Part shown: positions 13,242 to 13,975 of the stretch, one piece after another
How the letters are laid out: every line of letters starts with the position of its first letter
Position numbering within the stretch: position 1 is the stretch's first letter
NCBI GenBank assembly: GCA_029880755.1
Contig: JAOUNW010000050.1
Span: forward strand, 1-13,975
Direction of reading: 5' to 3'
Source of the DNA: Gammaproteobacteria bacterium
Lineage (GTDB): Bacteria; Pseudomonadota; Gammaproteobacteria; Acidiferrobacterales; SZUA-150
Length of the DNA: 13,975 bases
Program-made: the position numbers and the translations under genes
Notes under the pieces: model-generated
The model's input: only the letters and a program-made list of their open reading frames with translations
What the model was told of the DNA's origin: nothing
The model's database searches: none

Positions 13242-13975
13242 ATGACCAAAAAATTCCGTAGTGAAAAAGACAGCCTGGGCGAGTACTCGGTCCCGGACGA
13301 CGCCTGGTATGGTATACAGACGGCCCGTGCCGTGGATAACTTCCCTATTTCCGGCCGCGGGCCTGATGCAGATTTCATCATTGCCCACGCCCGCATCAAG
13401 CGTGCCGCCGCTTCCGCCAATTTTTCTGCTGCCTGGCTCGACAAAACACTTGCCAATGCCATTATCCAGGCTGCTGACGCAATTATAGGTGGTAACTACC
13501 ACGAACAGTTTGTGGTTGATCGCTTTCAGGCCGGTGCCGGTACCAGTCACAACATGAACACCAATGAAGTCATTGCCAATCTGGCCAACGTGGCCCTGGG
13601 GGGCAAAAAAGGTGTTTACGATCCCATTAACCCTAATGACCACGTCAATATGGGTCAAAGCACCAACGATACTATTCCCAGCGCCATCCGGCTGGCAGCG
13701 CTGGCCAAACTACCGCGCCTCGTCGATGCCGCCAAAAATATGGCGGGCCACTATGAGCGCCTGGGCAAGCAGGAAGCGGCAACTGTAAAAAGCGGGCGCA
13801 CACATTTGCAGGACGCGGTGCCCACCACTATTGGCCGGGAGTTTGCCGCCTATGCCTGGACCCTGAACCGGTGTGCAACAAGACTGGAAGACTGTATCGA
13901 CCCGTTGTGCGAAATCGGTCTGGGGGGATCGGCTGCGGGCACGGGTCTTAATACCTCACCCGGTTATACTGAAAA
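13242..13975 (+). CDS. aspA: Aspartate ammonia-lyase / class II fumarase superfamily, N-terminal part
   Basis: The first 244 codons are visible; the frame is open to the window end. The start at 13242 follows TGGAG. Superfamily motifs are VPDDAWYGIQTARAVDNFPIS (residues 17-37 region), GAGTSHNMNTNEVIANLA, NPNDHVNMGQSTNDTIPSA and SGRTHLQDAVPTT, then GLGGSAAGTGLNT. The form AGTSxNMNTNEV with a leading GAGTS, rather than the GSGTQTNMNVNEV of fumarase C, points to aspartase, which releases ammonia from aspartate to give fumarate. THLQDA, however, is also seen in fumarases, and the catalytic GSS loop lies beyond the window. Cytoplasmic homotetramer. Gene symbol is tentative. Confidence 0.75.
   Translation, partial: MTKKFRSEKDSLGEYSVPDDAWYGIQTARAVDNFPISGRGPDADFIIAHARIKRAAASANFSAAWLDKTLANAIIQAADAIIGGNYHEQFVVDRFQAGAGTSHNMNTNEVIANLANVALGGKKGVYDPINPNDHVNMGQSTNDTIPSAIRLAALAKLPRLVDAAKNMAGHYERLGKQEAATVKSGRTHLQDAVPTTIGREFAAYAWTLNRCATRLEDCIDPLCEIGLGGSAAGTGLNTSPGYTE

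Noticed and set aside
1..13975. Mobile elements, CRISPR arrays, tRNA or rRNA genes
   Set aside because: No transposase, integrase, regularly spaced repeats, tRNA cloverleaf or rRNA sequence was seen on either strand.

Overview
The window reads as chromosomal DNA of a gammaproteobacterium. The gene order xseB-ispA-dxs-folE2, the proS-lytic transglycosylase pair, an E. coli Mak-like ROK kinase and a consensus FNR/ANR-type operator all point that way. I cannot place it more narrowly. Base composition and coding style look uniform. There is no transposase, phage gene, tRNA, rRNA or CRISPR array, so this is ordinary core and near-core sequence with a few less studied genes in it.

Layout. (1) 1-206 on the minus strand is the N-terminus of a TonB-dependent outer-membrane receptor, cut by the window edge. 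It diverges across a 234-bp gap from (2) a plus-strand housekeeping operon, 441-4381: exonuclease VII small subunit (xseB), farnesyl diphosphate synthase (ispA), DXP synthase (dxs) and the type IB GTP cyclohydrolase folE2. ispA and dxs supply isoprenoid precursors and FPP; folE2 starts folate and queuosine-type pterin synthesis. (3) 4415-6073 is a minus-strand pair: a periplasmic retropepsin-like aspartic protease followed by a two-domain DUF523-DUF1722 protein resembling the 4-thiouridine desulfidase RudS. (4) From 6095 on the plus strand come a class I glutamine amidotransferase, a fructokinase-like ROK kinase whose start codon overlaps the preceding stop, and a DUF302 exported protein. After a 183-bp gap with a nested inverted repeat follow two small lipoproteins that may be divergent relatives. 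This block ends in a clear rho-independent terminator at about 9599. (5) proS and a small exported lytic transglycosylase follow on the plus strand, 9768-12106. (6) Acylphosphatase and an exported thioredoxin-fold protein lie on the minus strand, 12121-12979. (7) A plus-strand aspartate ammonia-lyase/fumarase-superfamily gene starts at 13242 behind a perfect TATAAT and runs off the end.

No obvious new multi-gene system is visible. The most interesting items are: a possible three-way-junction RNA between the TonB receptor and xseB; the RudS-like fusion protein; a perfect TTGAT-N4-ATCAA operator placed oddly between the second lipoprotein gene and its terminator; a second, one-base-shorter dyad before the thioredoxin-like gene; the nested inverted repeat before the lipoprotein pair; and the lipoprotein pair itself. 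All functional statements come from reading motifs in the sequence and from family knowledge; no database search was possible.
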